A stretch of DNA of 24,323 bases from CAZMGG01 sp964565715 (GCA_964565715.1 CAZMGG010000088.1:1-24323), one strand, 5' to 3'. Counted from the first letter of the stretch, positions 1 through 7,794 are shown. Program-made: numbers and translations. Notes: generated by a model not told the origin, from the letters alone.

Positions 1-714
1 ATCCGGCTGCCGCGGCACGGCGCCAGCTGCCCGGTGGGCATCGGCGTGTCGTGCAGCGCCGACCGCCAGGCGCTGGGCAAGATCACCAGGGACGGCGTGT
101 TCCTGGAACAGCTCGAGACCAATCCGGCGCAGTACCTGCCCGAGGTGCAGTCGGCGGAACTCGGCACGGATGTCGTGCGCATCGACCTGTCGCGGCCGAT
201 GGCCGAGATCCGCCAGATCCTGGCGAAGCACCCGATCAAGACCCGGTTCGCGCTCAGCGGCCCGATGGTGGTGGCGCGCGACATCGCGCACGCCCGCCTG
301 AAGGAGCGCCTCGACCAGGGCCACGGCCTGCCCGACTACTTCAAGCAGCACGTCGTCTACTACGCCGGCCCGGCCAAGACACCCGAGGGCTACGCGTCGG
401 GCAGCTTCGGGCCGACCACCGCCGGCCGCATGGACGCCTATCTGGCGCCGTTCATGCAGGCCGGCGGCAGCTTCGTGACGCTGGCGAAGGGCAACCGCAG
501 CCCGCAGGTCACGGCGGCCTGCAAGCAGCACGGCGGCTTCTACCTGGGTTCGATCGGCGGGCCGGCGGCGATCCTGGCCCAGGAGAGCATCACGAAGGTC
601 GAGGTGCTCGACTTCCAGGACCTCGGCATGGACTCGGTGTGGAAGATCCAGGTGAAGGACTTCCCGGCGTTCCTGGTGGTCGACGACAAGGGCAACGACT
701 TCTTCGCTCCATGA
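1..714 (+). CDS. fumA: Class I fumarate hydratase, C-terminal part (5' end outside window)
   Basis: Cytoplasmic TCA-cycle enzyme that interconverts fumarate and malate with an oxygen-sensitive [4Fe-4S] cluster. The reading frame is open from base 1, so only the last 237 residues of what is normally a roughly 500-550 residue protein are present. The fragment begins in the conserved 'LPRHGAS' stretch and continues through 'GIGVSCSAD', whose Cys (fragment residue 18) corresponds by family knowledge to a cluster ligand. It then shows 'YYAGPAKTPEGYASGSFGP', 'TTAGRMD', 'LAKGNRS', 'GGFYLGSIGGPAA' and a terminal 'FPAFLVVDDKGNDFF', a close match to the C-terminal fumarase domain of E. coli FumA/FumB. 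The stop is 7 bases before the xylulokinase start, so the two are probably co-transcribed. L(+)-tartrate dehydratase is a related alternative, but the single-chain continuous match favours fumarase. Confidence 0.93.
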   Translation: MRLPRHGASCPVGIGVSCSADRQALGKITRDGVFLEQLETNPAQYLPEVQSAELGTDVVRIDLSRPMAEIRQILAKHPIKTRFALSGPMVVARDIAHARLKERLDQGHGLPDYFKQHVVYYAGPAKTPEGYASGSFGPTTAGRMDAYLAPFMQAGGSFVTLAKGNRSPQVTAACKQHGGFYLGSIGGPAAILAQESITKVEVLDFQDLGMDSVWKIQVKDFPAFLVVDDKGNDFFAP

Positions 715-721
715 GGCAGGC

Positions 722-2179
722 ATGAAGGCGGATCTCTGGCTCGGGCTCGATGTCGGCACGCAGTCGACCAAGGCGCTGGTGGTGGACCGGACCGGCGCGG
801 TGGTGGGGCGCGGGGCGCACGCCTACGGCCTGATCGAGGGGCTGGCGCCGGGCCATGCGGAACAGCACCCCGACACCTGGATCGACGCGGTGCGGCGGGC
901 GACCGCGGCGGCGCTGCAGGGCCTGGAGCCAGGGCGGATCGCCGGGGTCGGCGTGTCGGGCCAGCAGCACGGCTGCGTCGTGCTCGACGCCGAGGATCGC
1001 GTGATCCGGCCGGCCAAGCTGTGGTGCGACACCAGCACGGCGGCCGAGGCGCGGGCGCTCTCGCAGCAGCTCGGCCGCGCCGTGCCGACGGGCTTCACCG
1101 CCAGCAAGCTCGCCTGGCTGAAGGCGCACGAGCCGCAGCACTTCGCCCGCGTGCGCGCGGTGCTGCTGCCGCACGACTACGTGAACTTCCGGCTGACCGG
1201 CAACAAGACCATGGAGGCCGGCGACGCCTCGGGCACCGGCTTCTTCGATCCGGTGGCGCGTGACTGGGACGCGAAGGCCTGCGCCGCCATCGATCCCTTG
1301 CTGCGCCGCTGGCTGCCGCCGCTGCTGCCGCCCGGGGCGCCCGCGGGCACGCTGTCCGCGGATGGCGCGCGCCTGCTCGCCCTGCCGTCGGGCCTGCCGG
1401 TGAGCGCGGGCGGCGGCGACAACATGATGTCGGCGATCGGCAGCGGCTGCACCCGGCCGGGCGTGGTGACCCTCAGCCTCGGCACCTCGGCCACGGTGTT
1501 CACCCGCACCGATGCGCCGGTGCTCGATCGCGAAGGCCTGATCGCGCCGTTCTGCTCCAGCGACGGCGGCTGGCTGCCACTCCTGTGCGTGATGAACTGC
1601 ACCGGCGTGCTGGAGGAGGTGAGGGCCCTGACCGGCATGGACCACGCGGCGCTCACCGCCGCCGCAGCAAAGGTGCCCGCGGGCAGCGAAGGGCTCCTCT
1701 GGCTGCCGTTCCTGCAGGGCGAGCGCGTGCCCGACCTGCCGGACGCCACCGGCTCCCTGCTCGGCCTCCGGCCCGGCCTGCTGCGGCCGGGGCACCTCTA
1801 CCGCGCCGCGATGGAAGGCGTCGCCTGCAACCTCGCCTGGGGCGTCGATCGCCTGCGCGGGCTCGGCGTCGTGGTGCAGGCGGTCAACCTGGTGGGCGGT
1901 GCGGCCAGGAACGCGCTGTGGTGCCAGATCCTGGCCGATGCGCTCGCGGTGCCCGTGCAGGTCCTGCAGGAGGCCGAATCGGCGGCGCTCGGCGCGGCCT
2001 TGCAGGCGCACTGGACCGGGTGGCGGCAGCAGGGCAATGACATCGACTGTGATGCGGTGGCCCGGCCGGCGGTGCGGGCCGCCGGTGCGCCGGTCGCGCC
2101 CACGGCCGCGGGCATGGACCACCTGCGCGCGCTCGGCCTGCGGTTCCGCGCCGCCGTGGCCGCGGGGCCGGTCCGCTGA
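722..2179 (+). CDS. xylB: Xylulokinase (FGGY carbohydrate kinase)
   Basis: Phosphorylates D-xylulose with ATP to xylulose 5-phosphate, feeding xylose into the pentose phosphate pathway. The 485-residue length matches XylB. Visible motifs are the N-terminal phosphate-binding 'GLDVGTQSTKALVVD' (residues 8-22), 'GVSGQQHGCVVLD', 'LWCDTSTAAEA', 'LPHDYVNFRLTG', the catalytic Asp in 'GGGDNMMSAIG' at residue 233 (the same number as in E. coli XylB), 'LSLGTSATVF', and a C-terminal 'LVGGAARNALWCQILADAL' followed by 'EAESAALGAAL'. The ATG at 722 has an AGG at 714-716 and follows the fumarase stop by 7 bases, suggesting one operon. No xylose isomerase or sugar transporter is visible here. The QQHG and SLGTS signatures favour xylulokinase over glycerol or gluconate kinase. 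Confidence 0.93.
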   Translation: MKADLWLGLDVGTQSTKALVVDRTGAVVGRGAHAYGLIEGLAPGHAEQHPDTWIDAVRRATAAALQGLEPGRIAGVGVSGQQHGCVVLDAEDRVIRPAKLWCDTSTAAEARALSQQLGRAVPTGFTASKLAWLKAHEPQHFARVRAVLLPHDYVNFRLTGNKTMEAGDASGTGFFDPVARDWDAKACAAIDPLLRRWLPPLLPPGAPAGTLSADGARLLALPSGLPVSAGGGDNMMSAIGSGCTRPGVVTLSLGTSATVFTRTDAPVLDREGLIAPFCSSDGGWLPLLCVMNCTGVLEEVRALTGMDHAALTAAAAKVPAGSEGLLWLPFLQGERVPDLPDATGSLLGLRPGLLRPGHLYRAAMEGVACNLAWGVDRLRGLGVVVQAVNLVGGAARNALWCQILADALAVPVQVLQEAESAALGAALQAHWTGWRQQGNDIDCDAVARPAVRAAGAPVAPTAAGMDHLRALGLRFRAAVAAGPVR

Positions 2180-2241
2180 CGCCCGGCCGATGCCACGGCC
2201 GGTTGGCGGCCGCGGCGCCAGGTGGAGCCGATAGGGACCGC

Positions 2242-2760
2242 ATGAAAGGCATGCTGGTGCTGTTGGCGCTGCTCGCGACGCTGTTCCTGCTGGGCACGAT
2301 CGCCATCGTCGACGTGCTGAGCAACCTGGACGACACCGCCGAGCGGATGGTCACCATCGGCGAACTGCTGCGCGGCGACCTGCACGGCATGCTGGCCAGC
2401 GGCGAACTCTGGCGCCGCGTGCCGGCGGCGCTCACCGGCATCGATCCGCAGCAGTTGCTGTCGCTGCGGGCGGTGCTCACCACGGTGCTGCTGCTGTGGG
2501 CCGTGCGCCATGCCCTGCGCTCCGCGACGACGCTGGTGCGGCACTTCGCCGGCGGCCTGGTGCTGCTGCTGAGCCTCTTGCCCTACGCGCTGGCCCGGCT
2601 GGTCCTGCTGGCCGGCGTCGAGCCCGAGACGACCGGGCCGTGGCTGCACTGGAGCCTGCTGACGTTCCTCTACGGCTGCCTTGCCTGCGTCGTGTGCTCG
2701 ACGCTGGCCTTCTGGCGTCTGCGCGGGCCCGGTCCCGTCGCGCTGCCCGCCGCCGCGTGA
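2242..2760 (+). CDS. Small multi-pass membrane protein, unknown function
   Basis: I do not recognise a family. The 172-residue product has about four hydrophobic segments: residues 4-24, roughly 74-92, 103-123 and 134-155. Charged or polar stretches lie between them, including a 50-residue loop after the first helix. The ATG at 2242 is preferred over an in-frame TTG at 2203 because it has 'aggga' just upstream and puts the first transmembrane helix directly at the N-terminus, whereas the longer form would add an Ala/Gly-rich leader. It lies 62 bases after xylB and 31 bases before the YceH-like gene on the same strand, so it may be in the same transcript. The C-terminus 'RLRGPGPVALPAAA' is likely cytoplasmic or disordered. 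Confidence 0.72.
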   Translation: MKGMLVLLALLATLFLLGTIAIVDVLSNLDDTAERMVTIGELLRGDLHGMLASGELWRRVPAALTGIDPQQLLSLRAVLTTVLLLWAVRHALRSATTLVRHFAGGLVLLLSLLPYALARLVLLAGVEPETTGPWLHWSLLTFLYGCLACVVCSTLAFWRLRGPGPVALPAAA

Positions 2761-2791
2761 CCGCGGCCGGTCCGGGGACTACGGTTCCCGC

Positions 2792-3457
2792 ATGACCGCC
2801 CGACTCGACCGCACCGGCCAGCGCATCGTCGGCGTGCTGCTGGAGAAGGAACTGTCCGTGCCCGACTCCTACCCGCTCAGCGAGAACGCGCTGCAGGCGG
2901 GCTGCAACCAGCAGAGCAACCGCGACCCGGTCTTCCACCTGGAGTCGTTCCAGATCCACGGCGCGCTGCTGCAGCTCGCCGAGGCGGGCTGGGTGGCGCA
3001 GGTGGAGGGGAGCGGCCGCGTGGCGAAGTTCCGCCACAAGGTGAAGGAGCTGCTCGGCGTCGATGGCCCGGCCAAGGCGGTGCTGGCGGAGCTGCTGCTG
3101 CGCGGCCCGCAGGCGCCCGGCGCGCTGAAGGGCCGGGTCGGACGGATGGGTTTTGCGGCCGACGCGCCCGACGCGGTGGAGAAGGTGCTGCGCGACCTGG
3201 CCGGGCGGCCGCAGCCGCTGGTCGAGCAGCTGCCGCTGGGGCCACGCGAGCGCGACCAGCGCTGGCGGCACCTGCTGGGCGACGTCGCGGCGGCGGCGCC
3301 GGAGGAGGATGCGGCGCCACGCCGGGCCGCGGTGGTGGTGCCGGCGCACGACGAGGGCGGGACGCTGGCGGACCGGGTGACGGCGCTGGAGCAGGAGGTG
3401 GCGGCGCTGCGGGCGCGGCTCACGGCCCTGGAGCGGCCGGTGGTGCGGGGTGATTGA
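2792..3457 (+). CDS. YceH/DUF480 family protein with C-terminal coiled coil
   Basis: This 221-residue protein matches the YceH (DUF480) family, small cytoplasmic proteins predicted to carry two winged-helix domains; their molecular role is unsettled. Diagnostic stretches are 'IVGVLLEKELSVPDSYPLS' near residue 12, 'NALQAGCNQQSNRDPV' around residues 32-47, 'LLLRGPQAPGALKGR' near residue 105, and a closing 'RDQRWRHLLGD'. After the conserved part comes a 50-residue tail with a heptad-like segment ('LADRVTALEQEVAALRARL'), consistent with oligomerisation. The ATG at 2792 is the start that begins right before the conserved domain; the frame is open upstream, but that extension is Arg/Pro/Ser-rich and looks non-coding. 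The next gene begins 58 bases downstream, or overlaps it if an earlier GTG is used. Confidence 0.88.
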   Translation: MTARLDRTGQRIVGVLLEKELSVPDSYPLSENALQAGCNQQSNRDPVFHLESFQIHGALLQLAEAGWVAQVEGSGRVAKFRHKVKELLGVDGPAKAVLAELLLRGPQAPGALKGRVGRMGFAADAPDAVEKVLRDLAGRPQPLVEQLPLGPRERDQRWRHLLGDVAAAAPEEDAAPRRAAVVVPAHDEGGTLADRVTALEQEVAALRARLTALERPVVRGD

Positions 3458-3515
3458 GGCCGGTGGCCAGCAGCGGCCATCGCCAGCGCCGCCGCGTTCC
3501 CCTACAGTCGCGCCC

Positions 3516-3905
3516 GTGTTCGACGCCCTTCGGCAGGCCCTGGAGCAGGATCCGCGGATCGCCTACGCGCTGGTCTTCGGCTCGCAGGCCCGTGGCACGG
3601 CGCGGCCGGACAGCGATCTCGACGTGGCCGTCGGCGTGGCGCGCCCGCTGACCGCGCACGAGCTGGGCGACGTGGTGAGCCGTCTGGAGAGTGCGACTGG
3701 CCAGCACGTGGACCTGGTCCTGCTGGACGAAGCGCCGCCGGCGCTGGCCTACCGCGTGTTCCGCGACGGCGTCGTGGTGCTGGAGCGCGACCGGCCGGCG
3801 CTGGTCAAGCGCAAGGCCTGGGCGATCCTGGAGTACCTGGACTTCAAGCCGATCGAAGACATCTGTGTGCGCGGCGTCCTGGCCGCGGCGAAACGTGGTC
3901 GATAG
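3516..3905 (+). CDS. mntA: MntA-type minimal nucleotidyltransferase antitoxin
   Basis: Antitoxin half of a HEPN/MNT (type VII) toxin-antitoxin pair. In characterised systems MntA transfers AMP from ATP onto a tyrosine of the HEPN toxin and silences it. The 129-residue product has the canonical GSX10DXD signature: Gly22-Ser23, ten residues, then Asp34-Leu-Asp36. A third Asp lies in 'HVDLVLLD' (Asp66). This is a complete nucleotidyltransferase active site. The start is uncertain: GTG at 3516 begins next to the domain, while GTG at 3450 would overlap the YceH-like stop but add a Pro-rich leader. Neither has a good ribosome binding site. The 3' end overlaps hepT by 11 bases, typical of a coupled antitoxin-toxin pair. 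Confidence 0.88.
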   Translation: MFDALRQALEQDPRIAYALVFGSQARGTARPDSDLDVAVGVARPLTAHELGDVVSRLESATGQHVDLVLLDEAPPALAYRVFRDGVVVLERDRPALVKRKAWAILEYLDFKPIEDICVRGVLAAAKRGR

Positions 3906-4320
3906 GTCGTTGCTGGCGAAGGCGATCGCGGACATCCGCGACGCGGTGGCACGGATCCGTCAGGTCCTGCCGACGGACAGGGTCGCCTTCGCGGCGGATC
4001 GGACGGCTCGTGAAGTCGTCGTTCTCAACCTGTTCGTCGCCCTGCAGCACTGCCTCTCCTTGGCAACCCATTGGCTTGCAGATGCAGGGCGGCAGGTGCC
4101 TGCCGGTTACCGCGATGTCTTCGGCAGCCTCGCGGCGGAAGGCGTGATCGAGGGCCCGCTTGCCGAGCGGTTGGCGGCCGCCGCCGGTCTGCGCAACCTG
4201 ATCGCGCACCGCTACGGGATCCTCGACTGGAACCGCATCCACGAGGTTTCGCAGGATGGGCTCGATGATCTCCTGCAGTTCTGCGCGCAGATGTCGCGCG
4301 CGGCCGGCGCGCCGGACTGA
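3895..4320 (+). CDS. hepT: HepT-like HEPN-domain ribonuclease toxin
   Basis: Toxin half of the MntA/HepT pair. HEPN toxins of this kind are RNases; in studied systems HepT cleaves RNA and is neutralised when MntA adenylylates the tyrosine next to its active site. The 141-residue, mostly helical product contains the complete RX4HXY motif: Arg100, four residues, His105, Arg, Tyr107 ('RNLIAHRYG'). All catalytic and modification residues are therefore present and the toxin looks intact. The GTG start at 3895 overlaps the mntA stop by 11 bases in another frame; a TTG at 3910 is an alternative. It converges with the DUF6807 gene 15 bases downstream. By eye, base composition is slightly less GC-extreme than in the neighbours, compatible with acquisition of a mobile module. 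Confidence 0.88.
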   Translation: MVDRSLLAKAIADIRDAVARIRQVLPTDRVAFAADRTAREVVVLNLFVALQHCLSLATHWLADAGRQVPAGYRDVFGSLAAEGVIEGPLAERLAAAAGLRNLIAHRYGILDWNRIHEVSQDGLDDLLQFCAQMSRAAGAPD

Positions 4321-4334
4321 GGGCCTCCCGGCCC
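4321..4334. terminator. Short GC hairpin between convergent hepT and DUF6807 genes
   Basis: GGGCC at 4321-4325 and GGCCC at 4330-4334 form a 5-bp stem with a TCCC loop. It fills almost the whole 15-base gap between the hepT stop and the stop of the opposite-strand gene. There is no T-tract, so any terminator activity would be weak or of another type. Confidence 0.35.
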
Positions 4335-4335
4335 G

Positions 4336-5214
4336 CTACCGTCCGGCGGGTCCGTTCCCCCCGGCGAACTCGCGCGCCCACGCGGCACAGCGGTCCGCGT
4401 CCACCTCGCCCTGCACCAGCAGCAGCCGATACCGCAGCCGCAGCGGGTCCGCGCCGAGGTCCGCCTGCGGCATCACGCCGAACCTGCCGTAGTCGCGGGT
4501 CGACCAGCGGCTGCCGCGCGGGTTGCCCGGATGGTCCACCAGCACCACCGTGACCGGCGGCGCCAGCGGCAGCCGCGCCGCGACCCAGCCGCAGTTCCCC
4601 CAGATGTCGTTGCCGCGGTCGAGCGCGCCGGCCGGCCGCAGGAACGTCACCTTCGGCGTGTCCGGCAGCGCCCATGCATTGGCGGCGCGGAAGTGGAAGC
4701 CGGCGTGGTGCGGATCGCCGCGCAACTGCACCGTGCCCACCGCCGCCCGCAGCTCCATCGTGAAGTCGCACTGCCGCGCGCCGTCCGCCCGGTCCCGCAC
4801 CGCCAGCGCCCGCACCTCGTGCACGATCACCGCGCCGTCGGCGCCGAGCCAGTCCACCGCCATCGCTTGCGGGGCGCCGGCCGCGCCGTCGCCGACGAAC
4901 GCCACGTGCCGCTGGCTCTCGCCGTGATTGCAGTGCCAGAAGTCGAACCGCGCGTCGCCCCTCGTGGTGCGGTTCCAGCCGAGGAACACGCCGCGGTGGT
5001 GGGGATACTCGCCGCCGGGGCCCTTGGTCAGCACCAGCGCCGGATCGCCAGGGTGCCGGATCTCGTGGAAGACCTTGAACGTGGCCTCGCGCCGGGCCTC
5101 GTCGTAGCCGTGGATCCAGCGCGCGGCGAGCTTTGCGTCCACCAGCACATCGGCGGGCGGCGGCGCCGCGCAGGCGGTCGCCAGCAGCAGGAGGAACGCC
5201 GGGCGGCGGAACAT
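4336..5214 (-). CDS. DUF6807 ('PmoA-like') exported protein, probable lipoprotein
   Basis: This 292-residue protein resembles the family once labelled 'methane oxygenase PmoA' (now DUF6807), common in Planctomycetes and Bacteroidetes and not a real methane monooxygenase subunit. Supporting stretches are 'YPHHRGVFLGWNRT' (around residues 90-103), 'FDFWHCNHGESQ', 'HHAGFHFRAANAWA', and the conserved 'VDHPGNPRGSRWSTRDYG' near the C-terminus. The function is unknown; the His- and Trp-rich conserved motifs suggest a ligand- or carbohydrate-binding beta fold. The N-terminus 'FLLLLATACAAPPP' is a short hydrophobic signal ending at Cys15, an imperfect lipobox (Ala at -3), so outer-envelope anchoring is likely but not certain. 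It is downstream of the glycerate kinase gene on the same strand with a 48-base gap. Confidence 0.82.
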   Translation of the reverse strand: MFRRPAFLLLLATACAAPPPADVLVDAKLAARWIHGYDEARREATFKVFHEIRHPGDPALVLTKGPGGEYPHHRGVFLGWNRTTRGDARFDFWHCNHGESQRHVAFVGDGAAGAPQAMAVDWLGADGAVIVHEVRALAVRDRADGARQCDFTMELRAAVGTVQLRGDPHHAGFHFRAANAWALPDTPKVTFLRPAGALDRGNDIWGNCGWVAARLPLAPPVTVVLVDHPGNPRGSRWSTRDYGRFGVMPQADLGADPLRLRYRLLLVQGEVDADRCAAWAREFAGGNGPAGR

Positions 5215-5262
5215 GGGCGCAGGATGGCGTCGGCGGACGCGCGGGGCAACAGCGACGACCGG

Positions 5263-6564
5263 TCAGCCGTGCAGCAGCACGCGCACGTCGCGCACGTTGG
5301 TGCCGCTGGGGCCGGTGACGATTGCGTCGCCGAGCGCCTGCAGCAGCGGGAACGCGTCGAAGGCGCCGAGCGCCGCGGCCACGTCCCGTCCCTGCGTCCG
5401 GGCGCGGTCCACCGTCGTGCCGTCCACCACGGCGCCGGCGGCCGGCGAGTTGCCGTCGATGCCGTCGGTGCCCGCCGACAGCACGGCGATCGGCTGGCCC
5501 TGGATCCGGCTGGCGCACTCGAGCGCGAACTGCTGGTTGCGGCCGCCGCGGCCGTGGGCGGGCGGCAGCGGGCAGGACAGCTCGCCGGTGCTGACGATGG
5601 CGAGCGGGCCCTCTGCAGCCGCACGGCGTTCGGCGGCGAGCCGTTCCAGCAGCAGGCCGGCGGCGCGGGCGACCGGCGTGTCGTCGGGCAGGTCCACCAA
5701 CACCGCGGGGCAGCCCGACTGCCGCAGCCGCTCCTGCACGAACGCGCCGGCGCGGGCCGAGTCCAGCAGGCAATGCCAGCTGGCCCGCGCGAAGGCCGGA
5801 TCGTGCGCCTTCGGCGTCTCCGGCAGGTCGGGGCGGGCCAGGAACGCCTGCACCGGCGCCGGCAGCGGCAGGCCGTGCAGCACGGCGCGGGCGTCGCTCC
5901 AGGTGGTGGGGTCCGGCAGGCTCGGGCCGGACGCCACCGCGGCCGGCTGGTCCGGCGGCACGTCGCTGACGAACAGGGTGATCTGGCGCAGCGCGCGGGC
6001 GGCCGCCACCGCCAGGCGCCCGCCCTTCACCGCCGAGCAGTGCTTGCGCACGGCGTTCATCGATCCGATCGGCGCGCCGCTGCGCACCAGCAGGTCGTGC
6101 AGGAGGCGCAGGTCGGCTTCGGTGAGGCCTGGCAGGGGTTGCTCGAGCAGGGCGGAGCCGCCGCCGCTGACCAGGAACAGCACGAGGTCCCGCGGGCCTG
6201 TGGTGGCGAGCAGTTCCAGGGCGGCGGCGGCGGCCGCGGCGCTGCCCTGGTCGGGCAGCGGATGGCCGGCGTCGATGCGACGGAGCGGCGCCACGTCGCC
6301 GGGGCTGCCGGCGGGACAGGCACAGAGCCCGCGCACCGGCAGGCCGTGCAGCAGGGGCAGGGCCGCCCTTGCCATCGCCGGCGCCGCCTTGCCGAACGCG
6401 ACGACCCGCACGTCCTCGACGGTGGCGAGCTCGATGGCGTCGCCGTCGGGCAGGTGCACGAGGTCTCCCTCGCGCCGCACCGCCGCGCGCAGCGCGCTGC
6501 CGGGGTCCAGTACCGGCAGCAGATCAGACCAGATCCGGCGCAGCGTCGCGCGGTCGGCGTTCAT
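5263..6564 (-). CDS. Glycerate 2-kinase (DUF4147 / MOFRL family)
   Basis: Cytoplasmic kinase converting D-glycerate and ATP to 2-phosphoglycerate, linking glyoxylate/hydroxypyruvate metabolism to lower glycolysis. The 433-residue product has the family's two parts. The N-terminal DUF4147 domain contains 'VVAFGKAAPAMARAAL' (Lys59, the likely catalytic Lys), 'DAGHPLPDQGS', 'LFLVSGGGSALLEQP', 'MNAVRKHCSAVKGGRLA', 'SDVPPDQPAAVASGPS'. The C-terminal MOFRL domain contains 'GRGGRNQQFAL' and 'SAGTDGIDGNSPAAGAVVD'. The ATG at 6564 overlaps the stop of the upstream reductase gene as ATGA, so the two are translationally coupled. The frame stays open far upstream, but that stretch is antisense to real genes. 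The gene order makes glycerate from hydroxypyruvate or glyoxylate and then phosphorylates it. Confidence 0.92.
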   Translation of the reverse strand: MNADRATLRRIWSDLLPVLDPGSALRAAVRREGDLVHLPDGDAIELATVEDVRVVAFGKAAPAMARAALPLLHGLPVRGLCACPAGSPGDVAPLRRIDAGHPLPDQGSAAAAAAALELLATTGPRDLVLFLVSGGGSALLEQPLPGLTEADLRLLHDLLVRSGAPIGSMNAVRKHCSAVKGGRLAVAAARALRQITLFVSDVPPDQPAAVASGPSLPDPTTWSDARAVLHGLPLPAPVQAFLARPDLPETPKAHDPAFARASWHCLLDSARAGAFVQERLRQSGCPAVLVDLPDDTPVARAAGLLLERLAAERRAAAEGPLAIVSTGELSCPLPPAHGRGGRNQQFALECASRIQGQPIAVLSAGTDGIDGNSPAAGAVVDGTTVDRARTQGRDVAAALGAFDAFPLLQALGDAIVTGPSGTNVRDVRVLLHG

Positions 6565-7535
6565 CCGAGCACTTCCGGGTTGACCGGGTTCGGCGGCGGC
6601 TGCCCGGTCAGCACGGCGACCGCGTTCTCGGCGGCCAGCGTGCACATGCGGGTGCGGGTGGCGACGGTGGCGCTGCCGATGTGCGGCAGCAGCACGACGT
6701 TGGGCAGCGCCAGCAGGTCCGCGTCCACCTGCGGCTCGCGCTCGAAGACATCGAGGCCGGCGCCGGCCAGCAGGCCCTCGCCCAGCGCTGCCGCCAGCGC
6801 CGCCTCGTCGACGATCGGTCCGCGGGCGGTGTTGATCAGGATGGCGTGGCGCGGCATCTGGGCGAGTTGTTCGCCGCCGATCAGGTGGCGGGTCTCGGCG
6901 GTGAGCGGCACGTGCACCGACACGAAGTCGCTGCGCGCCAGCAGCATGGCCAGCGGCACGTGGACGGCGCCGAGTCCGGCGGCCGCCGGCGATGGGTTGC
7001 GGGCGTGGTAGAAGAGGCGCAGGCCGAAGCCGCGGGCCCGCCGCGCCACCGCCTGGCCGATCCGGCCGAAGCCGATCAGGCCGAGCGTGCGGCCGTGCAG
7101 GTCGGCGCCCACCAGCAGGTCGATGTCCCAGCGGTTCCAGCGGCCCTCGCGCAGGTGCCGTTCGGCCTGGGGCAGGCGGCGGGCGGTGCTGAGCAGCAGG
7201 GCGAAGGTCAGGTCGGCGGTGGCCTCGGTCAGCACGTCGGGCGTGTTGGTGACCAGGATGCGCTCGGCGGTGGCGGCGGCCACGTCGATGTTGTCGACGC
7301 CGACGGCGATCTGGGCGAAGACCCTGACGCCGGCCGCCCGGGCGGCCGCCAGGACCGGGGCGGTGATCGGATCGGTGAGCTGGCAGACCACGGCCTGGTG
7401 GCCCGCCAGGGCCTCGATCAGGGCCGCCTCGCCGAGGACGTCGCGGGAGTCGCGGTAGGTGACGTCGGCGACCTCGCGCAGGACCGCCAGGGCCGCCGGA
7501 TAGACCTTGCGGGTGACCAGGACGCGGGGCTTCAT
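6561..7535 (-). CDS. gyaR: Glyoxylate/hydroxypyruvate reductase (D-2-hydroxyacid dehydrogenase)
   Basis: NAD(P)H-dependent cytoplasmic enzyme reducing glyoxylate to glycolate and hydroxypyruvate to D-glycerate. The 324-residue length is typical. The Rossmann motif GxGxxG is Gly155-Phe-Gly157-Arg-Ile-Gly160 ('LGLIGFGRIG'). The catalytic triad is visible as Arg238 ('NTARGP'), Glu267 ('DVFEREPQ') and His285 ('LPHIGSAT'). 'IAVGVDNIDV' near residue 77 is the substrate-side loop. The cofactor-specificity loop after the Rossmann strand reads 'FYHARNPS', where an Arg may favour NADPH (inference). Its stop overlaps the start of the glycerate kinase gene, so the pair forms a D-glycerate module. The 259-base upstream region is shared with the divergent cytochrome gene and holds a perfect hairpin. 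Other D-2-hydroxyacid substrates cannot be excluded. Confidence 0.9.
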   Translation of the reverse strand: MKPRVLVTRKVYPAALAVLREVADVTYRDSRDVLGEAALIEALAGHQAVVCQLTDPITAPVLAAARAAGVRVFAQIAVGVDNIDVAAATAERILVTNTPDVLTEATADLTFALLLSTARRLPQAERHLREGRWNRWDIDLLVGADLHGRTLGLIGFGRIGQAVARRARGFGLRLFYHARNPSPAAAGLGAVHVPLAMLLARSDFVSVHVPLTAETRHLIGGEQLAQMPRHAILINTARGPIVDEAALAAALGEGLLAGAGLDVFEREPQVDADLLALPNVVLLPHIGSATVATRTRMCTLAAENAVAVLTGQPPPNPVNPEVLG

Positions 7536-7627
7536 CGGCGCAGATCATGCGCGGGTCGCCGCAGCGGGAGAAGCGGCGGTCCGGGAACCGATCGGCAGTG
7601 TCGGCGCGTAGCAGGCGCCGTACATGG

Positions 7628-7657
7628 CACAGGAGCCACGACTTGGCGGCTCCTGTG
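7628..7657. promoter_or_regulatory. Perfect 10-bp inverted repeat in the gyaR / cytochrome divergent region
   Basis: CACAGGAGCC at 7628-7637 and its exact reverse complement GGCTCCTGTG at 7648-7657 flank a 10-base spacer. It sits about 93 bases upstream of gyaR and 137 bases upstream of the cytochrome gene. There is no following T-tract. It could be an RNA hairpin in a 5' leader or a dimeric operator with 20-bp centre-to-centre half-sites. Sequence alone does not separate these. Confidence 0.5.
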
Positions 7658-7794
7658 TCGCACGGTCCAGACTCGCGAAGGAGTGTTGGTGCCGTGCGCG
7701 GGAGTGAGTGGGTCACCCATCCGGACGCCACAAGGGAGGGAAAACGAATTCCTCCATCTCCGGCGGTGGCACGCGGTGTGTAGAGCTGCGCCCG

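Noticed and set aside
590..2122. Long open frame antisense to xylB
   Set aside because: Arg/Ala/Gly/His-rich with no motif; it is the reverse-strand shadow of a well-supported xylulokinase in GC-rich DNA.
4336..5214. Reading the DUF6807 gene as a methane monooxygenase subunit
   Set aside because: The 'PmoA' label of this family is historical; the protein is soluble or lipid-anchored with one signal segment and no multi-helix membrane core.
4531..7011. 826-codon plus-strand open frame over the DUF6807, kinase and reductase genes
   Set aside because: Composition is Arg/Gln/His/Ala-rich and lacks any domain; the minus-strand genes have complete active-site motifs.
7735..7755. GGAGG / CCTCC stem about 40 bases before the cytochrome start
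   Set aside because: Five base pairs around an 11-base loop; too short to claim a riboswitch or terminator.
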